Assembly: GCA_948144175.1 (NCBI GenBank)
Contig: CANXME010000213.1
Location: forward strand, 2,814,501 to 2,878,500
Direction of reading: 5' to 3'
Origin: Closterium sp. NIES-65
Lineage: Eukaryota; Streptophyta; Zygnematophyceae; Desmidiales; Closteriaceae
Length of the DNA stretch: 64,000 nt
The notes beneath the pieces are model-generated. The model worked only from the letters and a program-made list of their open reading frames with translations, did no database searches and was not told the DNA's origin. A program made the translations under genes and the position numbers. Shown here one piece after another: positions 22,595 through 34,000 of this stretch (positions within the stretch are counted from its first letter, which is position 1; the number at the start of each line of letters is the position of its first letter).

Positions 22595-25257
22595 GTCAAG
22601 GGCATGGGCATGGGCATGGGCATGGTCAAGGGCATGTGTGTGCGTGTGCATGTGCGTGTACATGTGCATGTGCATGTGCGTGTGCATGTGCGTGTGCATG
22701 TGCATGTACATGTGCGTGTGCATGTGCGTGTGCATGTGCGTGTGCATGTGCATGTGCGTGTGCATGTGCGTGTGCATGTGCGTGTGCATGTGCGTGTGCA
22801 TGTGCGTGTGCATGTGCGTGTGCATGTGCGTGTGCATGTGCGTGTGCATGTGCGTGTGCATGTGCGTGTGCATGTGCGTGTGCATGTGCGTGTGCATGTG
22901 CGTGTGCATGTGCGTGTGCATGTGCGTGTGCATGTGCGTGTGCATGTGCGTGTGACGATCTGAGGCGAATTCTGAGGCACCTAAAAGCTGAGAAGATCTC
23001 TGAGGGGCCGCAACAATCATGCACATGTGTGTGTGCTTGTGCGTGTGTGTGTGTGCTTGTGTGTGTGTGTGTGCCTGTGTGTGTGTGTGTGCCTGTGTGT
23101 GTGTGTGTGCCTGTGTGTGTGTGTGCGTGTGTGTATGCATGTGCATCTGCAAGTGCATGTGTAAGTGCATGGCCATGGCATGTGCACGGGCTGCACTCAG
23201 CTGTTGAAGATCTCTAGGACACGGTTGAGTAGAAGTCTCAGGATACGGTTGACTTGTATCGGAAATAAATATAGAAGTCAACCGTGTCTCCAAGATTATT
23301 GAGCTTGCCCCCTCTGTACCCCACTTCTGCTTTTGAGTCGACTCAAAAGCAGTACCCCACTTCATCCGCTTCTCAACCTCCTCTTCCCCACATGCCATAT
23401 CATATCACCCAAACCACAGAACGATAGTGCAGGAGTCACGTTTCTTCTCCGAACCACCAAGTTTGCAGAGATCGTTCGGGTATGTGTAACTTGCAATAGC
23501 TCCCCTACTCCCTCACTCCCCTTCTCTTCCTTCCCTACTCACTCCTGTGTCCTATCTCAGCCCTTCCATTTGCTCCGTTGACACACACTCCTCCACTTCC
23601 ACATAAACTTCTCTCGTCACCATTCCCCTCCTCCTCATTTCCCTCCCCATTTCTCTCCTCCTGGTTTCCACTCCCCCGCTGTCCCGCCGCTTGTATTGAC
23701 CCCAATCGGGGTAGCTAGAGACAGCACTGGCATATCCGCATTCAGAACCTGCATTCTTCTCCCCTCCTTGCCTCGCCCCGTGTCTCCCTCAGTCTTGTTG
23801 AAATCTCTAAAGAGCAACCTGCATTCTTCTCCCCTCCTTGCCTCGCCCCGTGTCTCCCTCAGTCTTGTTGAAATCTCTAAAGAGCAACCTGCATTCTTCT
23901 CCCCTCCTTGCCTCGCCCCGTGTCTCCCTCAGTCTTGTTGAAATCTCTAAAGAGCAACCTGCATTCTTCTCCCCTCCTTGCCTTGCCCCGTGTCTCCCTC
24001 AGTCTTGTTGAAATCTCTAAAGAGCAACCTGCATTCTTCTCCCCTCCTTGCCCCGCCCCGTGTCTCCTTCCGCTGTACCCCAGTCGGGGTCGCTAGAAGC
24101 AGCGCTGGCGTATGCGCGTTCGGAGCTCTCAGGGTTCCGAGGCCGCTCACCGGACCAAGACGCGCTACTGGAGGTGAGAGTGGAGCATAGGAGTGAAGCA
24201 GCATGTATGGGAGAGCAGACTTAGTAGGTGCTATGACTCTACCTGCACTTGCACTCGCACTGCTCATTCACACTCTCTCTTGCACACACACATACACCTC
24301 AACGCGGTCGGCCACCACTCCCCTCTCTTCCTGCTTCTCCCTCTCAAGCCCGCCCCTTTGTTTTCTCTTTCATGCTTCCTCTCCCTTCATCTCTCGCCCT
24401 CTCCCTTCCTCGCTCACTCGCCCCTTACACCTCGCTCTCCCACCTCCTATTACACTCAGGACTTTCTTGCGCTCTTGGCATATCCGGACGCCACCACCAG
24501 CCCCCTCGCGTACCTGTTGCACCCCTCGCATCGAGACGCAGTAGCAGACCAAGTCAACACCGCAATCCTCTCTGCCGCTGCTGCTTCGTCCACCCACTCC
24601 CTTCCCTCCCCTCCCTCCTTGCTCTCCCCGTCCGGCCCTCTTGATATGTCCGCGTCTGGTGCTGATGCTGCCGCTGGTGCTGCTGCTGGTGGTGCTACTG
24701 GTGCTTCCGGTGCTGCTGGTAGTGCTGGGGAGGGTGCTGTTGACAAGGTTGCTTTGGACTCGAGGGATTATGCACTTGCCATGTCAGACAGAGCCGGTAG
24801 CAGCAGCAATGCGAGTGGGTCGTTGGCAGGGGCAGTGGGGAGAATACCAGGTCAAGTCTCAGGAGCCACAGCAGCAGCAGTCGCACAAGGTGCAGAAACA
24901 GCAGCAGCAGCAGCGGCAGCGGTAGCAGCGGCCGGGGAGACAGTTACCCCTATGGATCTCCTAGACATCTCTCTCCCCCTCTCTCTCGACCTCCACTGCC
25001 CACCTATCCCCACCGCTTCCCCTCCCTCCGCCACTGCTGCTGCAGCAGCCGGTGATACAGCTGTTGGTGCTGCTTCTGCTGGTGGCGCTGCCGCTGCTGG
25101 TGTTGTTCATCCAGAACGGTTGAGAGCGGTGCTGGAGGTGCTGCTGAGGCATCTGGCTGTGTGTCATGAGGAGAGGAGGGAGGCAGCAGGGGGGCAGGGT
25201 GAGCTGTTCTGCCTGCAGCGCATGCTGGGTGGGGGGAAGGATGGCGGCGTGTGGTGA
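18418..25257 (+). CDS. RanBPM-like SPRY-LisH-CTLH-CRA protein
   Basis: Scaffold of the RanBP9/10 family, the substrate-linking module of CTLH/GID-type E3 complexes. Exons: 18418-18746, 19135-19281, 20040-20126, 20525-20570, 20911-20987, 21399-21727, 21949-22100, 22450-22518, 23420-23479, 24084-24173, 24460-25257. Phases close, giving 727 residues. A Gln tract near residue 8 precedes the SPRY domain (residues ~30-230; [45 protein letters not shown]). LisH follows in exon 6 ([15 protein letters not shown]), then an Ala/Gly-rich linker, CTLH ([15 protein letters not shown]) and CRA ([17 protein letters not shown]), ending [15 protein letters not shown] like plant RanBPM. The long Ala/Gly stretches in exons 6, 7 and 11 are larger than usual. 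Partial exon copies lie in introns 1, 2, 3 and 9 and after the stop. Confidence 0.92.
18795..18863 (+). repeat. Copy of the exon 1 end with its splice donor
   Basis: About 48 bp from the exon 1 end (TTCGCGGACGCGAGC through CAGCCAGGGTGAG) recur at about 18815-18863. The junction contains GACTCAAAAGT, a half copy of the recurring palindrome. The second donor, if used, would add the intervening sequence. Confidence 0.85.
19297..19460 (+). repeat. Tandem CTCTCAG minisatellite after SPRY exon 2
   Basis: About eight copies of CTCTGCCTCTCAGTCAC begin some 15 nt after the donor. Each contains a pyrimidine run plus CAG, so each resembles a 3' splice site. Confidence 0.9.
19460..19850 (+). repeat. Four partial copies of SPRY exon 2 in intron 2
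   Basis: Fragments at about 19467-19545, 19603-19640, 19670-19712 and 19795-19850 repeat the exon 2 3' half (GGGCATCAACTA then CACACGAG and TTCTTCACG). Copies two and four are degraded. Half-palindrome AGTTTTGAG lies near 19592, and GGAG-ACGT-CTCAAAG near 19756, between copies. Confidence 0.88.
20127..20310 (+). repeat. Repeats of the exon 3 donor region with a GCGC palindrome
   Basis: CCAATGAGAGGTGCG, the exon 3 end plus donor, recurs immediately downstream and again with GCACAGCCCC near 20186-20217. Between these lies AGTTTTGAG-GCGC-CTCTAAACT at about 20164-20185, a palindrome with one mismatched pair. Confidence 0.85.
22101..22222 (+). repeat. 16-bp array of tandem splice-donor copies
   Basis: GTGGGCATGCGGGCAG repeats about eight times starting exactly at the exon 7 donor (22101). 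Each unit ends in CAG and the next begins GTGGGC, so a candidate donor recurs every 16 nt (22101, 22117, 22133 and so on). Confidence 0.93.
22534..23135 (+). repeat. Compound GGGCAT / GTGCATGTGC / GT microsatellite in intron 8
   Basis: (GGGCAT)n from 22534, then a ~330-bp GTGCATGTGC tract to about 22953, then short unique sequence, then GT-rich repeats to about 23135. ORFs longer than 200 codons over this stretch are artefacts of repeat periods divisible by three. Confidence 0.96.
23316..23363. repeat. Perfect 26-bp palindrome between 12-bp direct repeats
   Basis: CTGC + TTTTGAG-TCGA-CTCAAAA + GCAG at 23327-23352 is a perfect palindrome. It is bounded by gtaccccacttc at 23316-23327 and 23352-23363, so 24 bp appear inserted between 12-bp direct repeats, in intron 8. 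Confidence 0.95.
23692..24075 (+). repeat. 70-bp tandem array bounded by copies of exon 10
   Basis: Units start at 23746, 23816, 23886, 23956 and 24026 (the last partial), almost identical. The array is preceded by a degraded copy of the exon 10 start (CAATCGGGGTAGCTAGA near 23700) and followed by the real one (CAGTCGGGGTCGCTAGA at 24081). Confidence 0.93.
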
Positions 25258-25645
25258 ATGAGGGGAAGGGGTGAACGGGAGGGGAATGGATGGAGGAGGA
25301 GGAAGTGGGAAACTGGAACGTAAGAATGGGGTTTGGATGTGGGAGGGGAAGGGTGGGGAAGGTAAGAAATGGGGTTGGAAGAGTTGGGGCAGCTGGAGGG
25401 CACGTGTTAATCCGTACCATTGACAGGCGAGGAGGGAGGGAGGCAGCAGGGGGGCAGGGCGAGCTGTTGTGTCTGCAGCGAATGCTGGGCGGGGGGGAGG
25501 ATGGAGGCGTGTGGTGAACGAGGAGAAGTGGTGGACGGGACGGGAGTCACGGGTCTGTTGCGTTGCCAGCAGGACGGCAGGGCGAGCTGTTCTGCCTGCA
25601 GCGCATGCTGGGTGGAGGGAAGGATGGAGGGGTGTGGTGAACGAG
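25258..25645 (+). repeat. Two downstream copies of the terminal RanBPM exon
   Basis: The last ~90 bp of the coding sequence with the stop (GAGCTGTT-TG-CTGCAGCG through GGCGTGTGGTGA) recur at about 25425-25517 and 25560-25640. The spacer between copies is G-rich. The first copy gives the expected family C-terminus, so the later ones are probably 3' UTR. Confidence 0.9.
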
Positions 25646-27001
25646 AGGAGGTGGTGGAAGTGCTGGAAAGGAAGGGATGGGGTGGGGAGAGGAGCAGCCG
25701 GAAAGTAAGAAGAAACAGCTTGAGATGGGGTAGGGAAGGTAAGGAGAGAGGGAGGGAGGAATTGGGGCTAGCCTTGGGCAGTTCTGTCGACAGAGAAGAA
25801 GAGTGCTGTGAATGCTGTGTAAGGGGGTGGAAGGAGGAAAGGGAGACACCACAGGAGGCAGGGAAGAGGAAGAGCGGGTTGAAGAGAGGGGATGAGGTTG
25901 ATTGGTTTCGCTGGAAGATCTGAAAGTCTTTCACCCTGTGGAGCCTACTTGCACCCACCCTCCCACTCACTCACTCACTCACTCACTCATTCACTCACTC
26001 ACTCATTCACTCACTGGCCCGTTTGCTCATCCTGGACCGTGACTTCGAATCTGCAGCCAATTCTTTCATTGTACCAAAAGCTTTACTGGTACCATGTCCA
26101 CTGTAGTGGCTGCTGCGTATGATGTTGGATGGAATTCTGGTGTTACTGTACCACTACGTGCATCATACGATTGCTCTCAGTCGGTATGGTCATGCAACAA
26201 CCTTACCGTTAGACTGACTGACAGTTTGGGGTGTAGCCGGCGGCCCACATTGTTCATGCTTTTAAAAGTTGACCAGAGGGAGTTTTTCTGGTGTGGGCTT
26301 TGGGGAGAGTTTCCAATTTCGTCTAGGTTCGTTTTTTTCGCGGGACCCAGCCAACCCTCCCTCGGTTTCCCCCCTGGAGGGAATCTGTCTTCGAAAGTCC
26401 CAAATTGCAAGTGCGTAACTTTCATAAGCTTGGACACTCAGCTTCGTCAAGTTTTAAAAACTTGACCCTCGCGATCCGCAATTTGGGACGCGGGGTTTAA
26501 GCTTTGATGAAAATCCTGATTAACCACTTCCACAGATTCGATGATGCTGCGCAGCTGAAATGCAATGCAATTATCGCATGGTCAGGGCCTATGATTCACT
26601 TTTAGGCACGTCAATGCATCAGGGTCCCTCTGTGTAGAATCCCTGATCGTCAGTGTCCCCCCAAAAAAAAGCCTGAAAATTCAGTGTTACCTTAAAAAAA
26701 AAGTCTGATGCATCAGTGTTCCCTTTTTGTAAAGGCTGATATTGAACTTCAAATAAGATAACACTAACTAGCTAGCAAGCATCAGCAATAGAGGGTTCGT
26801 TTACTCATCATCATCACTGCAGTTAGTCTCTGGTTCTTCCAACTCCTCCTCCTCATTTGCCTCCTTTCCCTTGCCATTGCCACTGCCAGGAGCCATGAGG
26901 AGGAGTCGGTTTACAATTCGTCAGCGCATTTCACGCCGACCACTGAAAAATACAGTAACAATCGCACAAGAGCGATTCGCGTTTGAGACATTCTACGTTA
27001 T
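25646..27001. other. Gene-free stretch with (ACTC)n and a fold-back sequence
   Basis: Contains the probable 3' UTR, an (ACTC)n tract near 25965-26015, a nested inverted repeat at 26397-26489, and A-rich repeats with recurring CAGTGT near 26650-26720. No gene is recognisable. Confidence 0.6.
26397..26489. repeat. 93-bp fold-back with 12-bp inverted ends
   Basis: gtcccaaattgc (26397-26408) is exactly inverted at 26478-26489. Inside lies a second perfect inverted repeat, gtcaagtttt / aaaacttgac at 26446-26466. It is MITE-like in form, but no target-site duplication was identified. Confidence 0.75.
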
Positions 27002-28321
27002 TGTCAGAATTATGTTGTTATAACTGCATGTAGTTCTAGCGTTAGTGTAGTTATCGTGATATCCTGTTTGGTGGTGTACCCCCTTTCCTACCCTATATGT
27101 TGTGACCCTCTCCATAGTGAAACCCTCTTCTCTCTCGTCATTCTCCTACCCTAGGCTCCTAAGCCTAGTGATTATAACATGGTACAGCGCAGGTTCTTCT
27201 TAAGGACCTAAGTTCATATTTATTTTAAGACATGGCTGCTGCAACATTCGTTAAGGCGCCCGAGGCGCCTGCCCGTCCCGTCCCGTCGTCACCCTGCTTT
27301 TCTACCCGATCTGCACCCGATTTTTCCCCTGCGCGCAACCCGTTTTCCCTTGCATGCAGCTCGTTCTGCCCCGCGCGCAACCTCTCCCGTCGATGCGTTA
27401 CCCGTTTCGACCGCGCGCAGCCCGCCCAGCGTCTCGCCAGGCGCCTGCGCGGACGCCAGCGACGAGCGCCAGCGCCACGGCCAGCCGCGAGCGCCTGCGC
27501 CAGCGCCAGCGCCAGCGCGGACCGCCGGCGCCAGCACCTGCGTCCAGCGCCAGCGCCAGGCGCCAGCGCTCGCGCCAGCAGCAGCTACAGCCGCCCCCCC
27601 CACCCGCCCTCCCTTCCGCGACTTCCGTCGTGGGGAGGGGGGGAGGGGGAGACGTGGGGTGGCGGGTGTGAACCACCAGTAGGCCGTCCCTCCCTTCCCT
27701 CTTCCTCTCTCCCTGCAGCACTTGGTGCTGTGGGGGGGGGCGGGGGAGCGGTTCAGGGGGGATGAGAGAGGTTAATGGAGGGTAAGAGAGATCGGCGGAA
27801 ACAGCAGCCATGCATCTGCAGCTGCCGCCCGCTGCTACCGTGGCACCTACAGCTGCAGCCCCTGATGCCACTCTCTCTTCGTTCGTCTTTCTTTGCTGTT
27901 GAGCTGCAGGCGTTGCCGTTGAGCCCTGCGTTGCCGCCACCCTTTCTAGCCGCACGCACCTACTCTCCAGGCTACCTGCGCCACATGCACCTTCTCTTTG
28001 TTTCTTTCTTGCCTCAGGGCTTACTGCAACTGTCTCTGCCACTACTGCACTGGTTGTCATTGCTCTTGCGTGCTGTTGCTTTGAGCACACCTGCAGGCTG
28101 TGTTCTGCACTTTGCTATTCCTGCATGCAGTTAAGGGGGGATGTCCGAATTATATTGTTATAACTGCATGTAGTTCTAGCGTTAGTGTAGTTATCGTGAT
28201 ATCCTGTTTGGTGGTGTACCCCCTTTCCAACCCTATATGTTGTGACCCTCTCCATAGTGAAACCCTCTTCTCTCTCGTCATTCTCCTTCTACCCTAGGCT
28301 CCTAAGCCTAGTGATTCTAAC
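27002..28321 (+). mobile_element. TRIM-like non-autonomous LTR element
   Basis: Two nearly identical ~180-bp terminal repeats, about 27002-27180 and 28141-28321, begin TGTC and end in TAACA. The 5' repeat is followed at once by TGGTACAGCGCAGG, similar to an initiator-Met-tRNA primer site. The 3' repeat is preceded by the purine tract AAGGGGGGA. The ~960-bp interior is GC-rich with a short Ala/Arg/Pro-rich reading frame and no recognised gag or pol. It looks structurally whole, and the few differences between the repeats suggest a fairly young insertion. Confidence 0.85.
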
Positions 28322-28705
28322 AGTCATATGTTGTTTTTACGCGTCACAAAGGCTTTGAGACACAAGTGTTCTCGCAGGAATGTACCCTTAAACCACAACA
28401 AGCACCCCCATCCCCAACTTTCCACTCAACGTCTAGTACTGTCATCGCCCAGATATAAGACATGTATGTCTTATCTCATACACTTCTCAAAATGCTTGGG
28501 TTATCTTGTATTTGGGAAGGTTCAAGGTGTCTTATAAGTCTTATAAATGGATAAAGAACCGTATAGAAGATACCTCCTCGCTATACAATTGCCCCTAACC
28601 CCTGCACTGGCTCAACTCGTACACACAAATAGGTGTTTTACATTGAGGCTAGCCAGTTTATAAGAGACATCCGGATAATAGACAACCCCTGTCTACTATT
28701 TGTTT
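28322..28705. other. Short unannotated spacer between two LTR fossils
   Basis: AT-richer sequence with no recognisable gene or repeat family. The copia homology begins at about 28706. Confidence 0.5.
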
Positions 28706-30700
28706 GCCCTTGGCTGTGACGCCCTAGAGTACAGGCAGTTTGAGCTAGAGTTCCTGGCAGCCGCTTCCCCTCATCTCTGTGCCATGCTGATCGCCCCCGA
28801 GGGAGACCCCGACGCCCTTGACATACCGACTCCTCGCACTTACGCTGAGGCAGTGTCAGGGCCTTGGGCCTCTCAGTGGAGAGCTGCCATGGACGCAGAG
28901 ATGGCCTCCTACAGATCCACAGGCACCTACGTCGACGAGGTTCCCCCCCCTGGGGCGAACGTAGTCGATGGCATGTGGATCTACAGGGTGAAGCGGCCAC
29001 CGGGATCTCCTCCAGTCTTCAAGGCGCGCTACGTGGCTAGAGGTTTCAGTCAGCGCGAGGGAGTTGACTTCTTTCAGACCTTCGCGCCCACCCCGAAGAT
29101 GACCACTCTTCGGGTGTTACTGCACGTAGCGCCACAGAGAGACTACGAGTTACACTCTCTCGACTTCTCTACTGCGTTTCTTCAGGGCAGCCTACATGAG
29201 GAGGCTTGGCTGCGTCGTCCCTCTGCCTTCACTGGCACTTTCCCTCCTGGGACCCGTAGAGGCTGAGGCGACCGGTCTACGGTCTCCGTCAGGCTCCTCG
29301 TGAGTGGCACGACACCCTTCGTTCTACCCTCGCTGACCTTGGTTTTCAGCCGTCCTCTGCCGACTCGTCGGTGTTCGTTCGTCGTGGCTCCACACCGTTC
29401 TTTGCTCTAGTCTACGTCGACGACTTGGTTTTCACCACTGCTGACAGGGTTGCCTTGGCAGACGTGAAGTCCGAACTGCAGAAGAGACACACGTGCACTG
29501 GCCTTGGTGAGCTGCGTCACTACCTTGGCCTGCAGATCACCAGGGACAGAGCTGCTCGCACCATTACACTCTCACAGTCACACATGGTGCAGCAGGTCCT
29601 TCAGCGGTTCGAGCTTCAGCACTCCACAGTACAGCGCACACCTCTTGCTATTGACCACAGACTCACTGGACCCTTTCCTGACGAGCCATTTGAGTCCAGT
29701 GGTCCCTACGCAGAGCTAGTGGGCTGCCTCATGTACCTGATGACTTGTACTCGCCCGGACCTCGCCTTCCCTCTCAGCGTCCTTGCTCGCTTTGTTGCGC
29801 CAGGAAGGCACCGTCCTGTTCACTGGACAGCAGCTGTGAGGGTGGCGAAGTACCTAGCGACGACATCAGGGGTGGGGCTAGTTCTTGGTGGGCAGCAGCC
29901 TGTCGTACTTACTGGTCATTGTGACACTTCTTACGCTGACGACGCTGAGACTCACAGGTCTACTCGGGGGTACTGTTTCAGCTTAGGTTCTAGAGCTGTT
30001 TCCTGGCGGTCCACGCACTCCTCTTCAGTCTCGACCTCTACAGCTGAGGCTGAGATCTACGCTGGTGCCATGGCGGCACAGGAGCTGCGTTGGTTGACGT
30101 TTTTGCTCGCTGACCTTGGTGAGCGGCCGAGCTCTGCACCGACCTTGTTCACTGACAACAAGGCGTCGATTCTCCTCTGTCGTGAGCCGCGACTGGAGAG
30201 CAGAGTGATGCACATTCACGTTAGGTGCTTCCTTTTGCGAGAGTTGCAGAGACGTGGACAGGCTCGCTTCGAGTTTGTGGAGTCCGAGGCCAACACTGCA
30301 GACATCTTCACCAAGGCGCTTCCGCCTTGTGACCACCAGAGGTGTTGTGTGCAGTTAGGCCTTGTTGACACAGGTTCTAGTCGTGTATAGGCTTGAGTTT
30401 ACTGTTTGCTTTGCTTGTACTCTTGCTATACACACTTGTGAACTCATGGACTGGCCTTGTGGCCACTGTTGCTTGTGCTCAGAATGTGTGGTGACGTTGT
30501 GATCCACCCTGAGCTTTGTACCTTTGTGACTGGTCTTGTGACCGTACACTTCTCGTTTTGCTAGACACCCCTCACTTAGGCTATGGGGGTGTGTCAAATG
30601 TTGTAACCTGTAGTGAGGTTTGTCTTAGAGGGTACAGAGGTTAGGGTTTGTTATGTGTACCCCAACTCACATCAATGACACCAACACTTGTATTCTTGAC
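28706..30700 (+). mobile_element. Third Ty1/copia fossil, same family as the first
   Basis: Reverse transcriptase and RNase H region only: DIPTPRTYAEAV near 28820, FKARYVARGFSQ near 29020, YVDDLVF near 29415, TCTRPDLA near 29745, DNKASI near 30155. A purine tract at 30583-30590 and a 3' LTR start (TGTCAA) at about 30592 follow. Gag, protease and integrase are missing. It is 5'-truncated with about one internal break. Its close resemblance to the element at 1-4.4 kb shows a shared family. The outer LTR end was not found. Confidence 0.88.
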
Positions 30701-30919
30701 ACTATTCAACACTGTCTTCTATTTGGGCGTTGACGGGTAGTACCAGTATCCTGTCTTGAGTGTACAAACGGTACTGTAATCAGCGCATCTGGACGAGATT
30801 CAAGGCGAGCAAGATACGCTTCTTATAAATATAGGTAAGCTTCTTCAAATACCCCCTCCCCTTGTTCTTCCCCGCCCCGTCTACAGCCCCCTTCAAAACT
30901 ATAACTGCCTCCTGCATCC

Positions 30920-30920
<1 letters not shown>

Positions 30921-31010
<90 letters not shown>

Positions 31011-31012
31011 TC
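30921..31012 (+). repeat. (CT)n microsatellite
   Basis: About 45 CT units with one A interruption, 3' of the minus-strand membrane-protein gene. Confidence 0.97.
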
Positions 31013-31067
31013 TTCACCCCCCTTCCCATATCTTCCTCTCCCCCTTTCCCCACCCTCTCTCCCTCCC

Positions 31068-34000
31068 TCAGACTTTCAACGGCCCAGATTCGTCCGAGTA
31101 TCGATCGCGCCTACCATTACGCCCCTCCTGTCCACCACTGCCCTCATACCCCTCCCCAGCCTCACCACGCCCCTCCCGCTCCTCGTGCCCCCCCGCACCC
31201 CCCTCCTCTCCATGCCCACCCTCATGCCCTTCCTCCGCCATCTCAATGAAGCGCGTCTTCTCGCTCTCATCCAGCAGCTCGTCGGCCTCGGTGACGAGAT
31301 ACACGATGGCAGCGATGAGCAGGATCATCAGCCCTGCGCCCGCCACCGCCAGCCCCATCCACAGGAACACGCTCATGCTCCCCGCCCCGCCCTCCGCTGC
31401 ATTGGCACCTGGTGAGAGCAACAGGAGAAGGGGCAGGGGGAAAGGGGCAGGGGAAAAGGGATGGGTACACGTGGGTGCAAGTGGGTTCACCATGTGGTTA
31501 TCTTTGTTTGCGTTCCATACTTCAACCTCCCCCCCCCCCCCCCCCTCCCCCCGCTGCCCACCATAAGCCGAGCTGCGCTGGAACTGCACGTGATTGCACT
31601 CGTAGCATGCGAGGTCGACATGGAAGCGCGAGGGCACGACCAGGCCCCCAACCAGTGTCCCTTTCAGCATCCAGCGGCTGGCAATTTGCTTAACAAGCCC
31701 CGTGCATCCCCCGTGCATCCCCCGTGCATCCCCCGTGCATCCCCCGTGCATTCCACGTGCATCCCCCGTGCATCCCCCGTGCATCCCCCGTGCATCCCCC
31801 GTGCATCCCCCGCCCAGTCCAGTCCCCCACTCACCATAAGCCGAGCTGCGCTGGAACTGCGCGTGGTTGCACTCGTAGCACGCGAGGTTGACGTGGAAGC
31901 GGGAGGGAATGACGTGCGTGAAGATGCCTCGCTCGTCCCGGCTGCTGAAGTTGGCGGCACACACGGTCCACGTGTCGTAGATGGCGTCTCCCAGCCACTC
32001 GTGCTCGTACAGCCCACACGTCGTGCACTCCTCCCTGTGCAGCTTCGCCACTGGCTGAGAACGCGCAGGGGCGGACAAGATGGGGAGGGAGGTGGACAGG
32101 ACGGGGAGGGAGGGAGGTGAAGGGAACGGAGGGGAGGGGGGGGGGAGGGGAGGGGAGAGGGGTGTTCAGGGACAGGATAGCCCACACCACATTCCGTGCA
32201 CACACGGTCCCATGATGGCATCGCCCAGCCACTCGTGCTCGTACAGCCCACACGTCGTGCACTCCTCCCTGTGCAGCTTCGCCACCGGCTGATGGGAATG
32301 GGGAGGGAGGGAAGGAAGCAGCGGAAAGAGAGGAGCAGCAGGGAGAAGGTGTGTGAGGAGAGGAAGAGTGGAGCCCGCAGGTCGTGCACTCCTCCCAATG
32401 CAGCTTCGCCACTGGCAGGGGACGTGCGTGCAGAGGTGGGGCGGGACGGGAAGGGTGGAGAGGGGAGGGGAACATGGGGAAGAATATGGGATAATAGCCA
32501 CGTGACAGGAAAAGGGACCGGGGCGGGGCGGGACGGGGCAGGGCGGAGTGGGGCAGCCTGATGTGGCCAGGGCGGGCCAGGGTGGGCCAGGGTGGGCCAG
32601 GGTGCCATGGGAGGGAAAAGTCTTGAGTCGACGTGAAGCGCACTCGGGAGAGAGGCAAGGTGGATCGGGTTGGGTTGGGGCGGGGCGGGGTGGGGTGGGG
32701 TGGGGTGGGGTGGGGTGGGTGGGGTGCAATAAGAGTGCGAGAAGCGGAGTGGACGGAGAGGCGGGGAGGAGGCGGATGCGAGGGGGTGATATTTGATCTC
32801 TTCCCTCCTTTCCTCATGTTAAATACCGGGGAAGGGAGGCAAGTTGGAATTCACGAATTGCAAGAGATCCTTCCTCCCTCGCTCATGGCAACTATAGGGA
32901 AGGGAGGTGGAGCTGCCTGCTTGCATCAGGGAAGGAAAGGGGTGATATTTGACCTCCTCCCTCCCTTGCTCCCTTTCTCATGCAAACAGGCTGGCACCAA
33001 TGCTGTCAGCTTTGGTTCACTCTTCATCTCAGCGCCAAGACGGCCATTCCTCTGTCACTCCTCTGCCACTCCTCAGCTACTCCTCTGCCATTCCTCTGCC
33101 TCTCCTCTGCCGCTCCTCTGACCAAGTTTGTAACGGCACGAGCTTTTAAAAGTACTTGTTTGTGATATTATTGGTTCACGCGACTCCATGATTCGCACTA
33201 CTCGCATTTGCACGCCCATTTTTTCCCCTCTCCAACGTACACCCCCTCAATTTTCCCCGATCAACTTCCCTCCCCTCACCCGCCACTCCCTTCACCCGCC
33301 TCGCGGCTCACCCGTCCCTCAACTCACCCACACCACGCCCTTCACCAACCCCCTCCTCGCCGCACGGCCCTGCGCGCACCTGCCACGACTCGTTGCCCGT
33401 GAAGTTGAACCACCGCATGGTCGCGTTCACCCCGGGCAGCTCCGTGCGGTTGCCGCCGGTGCCGTCGCCGCACGAGAGGTAGACGGCGGGCGCCGTGAAC
33501 CAGCTGTACTTGTGGAACAGCGTCACGCTCGCTAGCGTCACGTTGTACGGTATGCCGCCTGTTGCAGAGGGGTTCCGAGCGGCGCGGGGGCGGCGGCGGG
33601 GGAGTGGGGGGAAGAGGAGGGGGAAACCGGAGGGAGACGCGCAGGGTGCAGAATTTGGGGAGAAAGGACGAAGAGAAAGCGGGGGTGGGGATGATGAGGG
33701 GAGGGGTTGGAATAGGGGAGGAAGGGGTCGCCGCACGAGAGGTACACGACGGGCGCCGTGAACCAGCTGTACTTGTGGAACAGCGTCACGCTCGCTAGCG
33801 TCACGTTGTACGGTATGCCGCCTGGTGCGCGGGTGGGGGGCGGGGCGGGGAAGACGGGCGAGGGGTAAAGGGGGAAGAGGGAGAATTGCGGAGGTGCGGA
33901 ATTGGCGGAGAAAGGATGGATAGAAACGGCGGGTGGAGAGGGGGAAAAGGGGAGACGTGGTGGGGGAGTGGAAGGGGCAAGTTGTTCACGTGGTGAGAGG

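Noticed and set aside
22421-23398. 325-codon His/Thr-rich ORF and its opposite-strand partners
   Set aside because: Created by GTGCAT and GGGCAT repeats within an intron.
23746-24068. CRISPR-like 70-bp repeat array
   Set aside because: The whole unit is repeated with no variable spacer, so it is an ordinary satellite.
27398-28090. Minus-strand Ala/Gly/Arg-rich ORF
   Set aside because: Lies inside the TRIM-like interior, GC-rich and without domain similarity.
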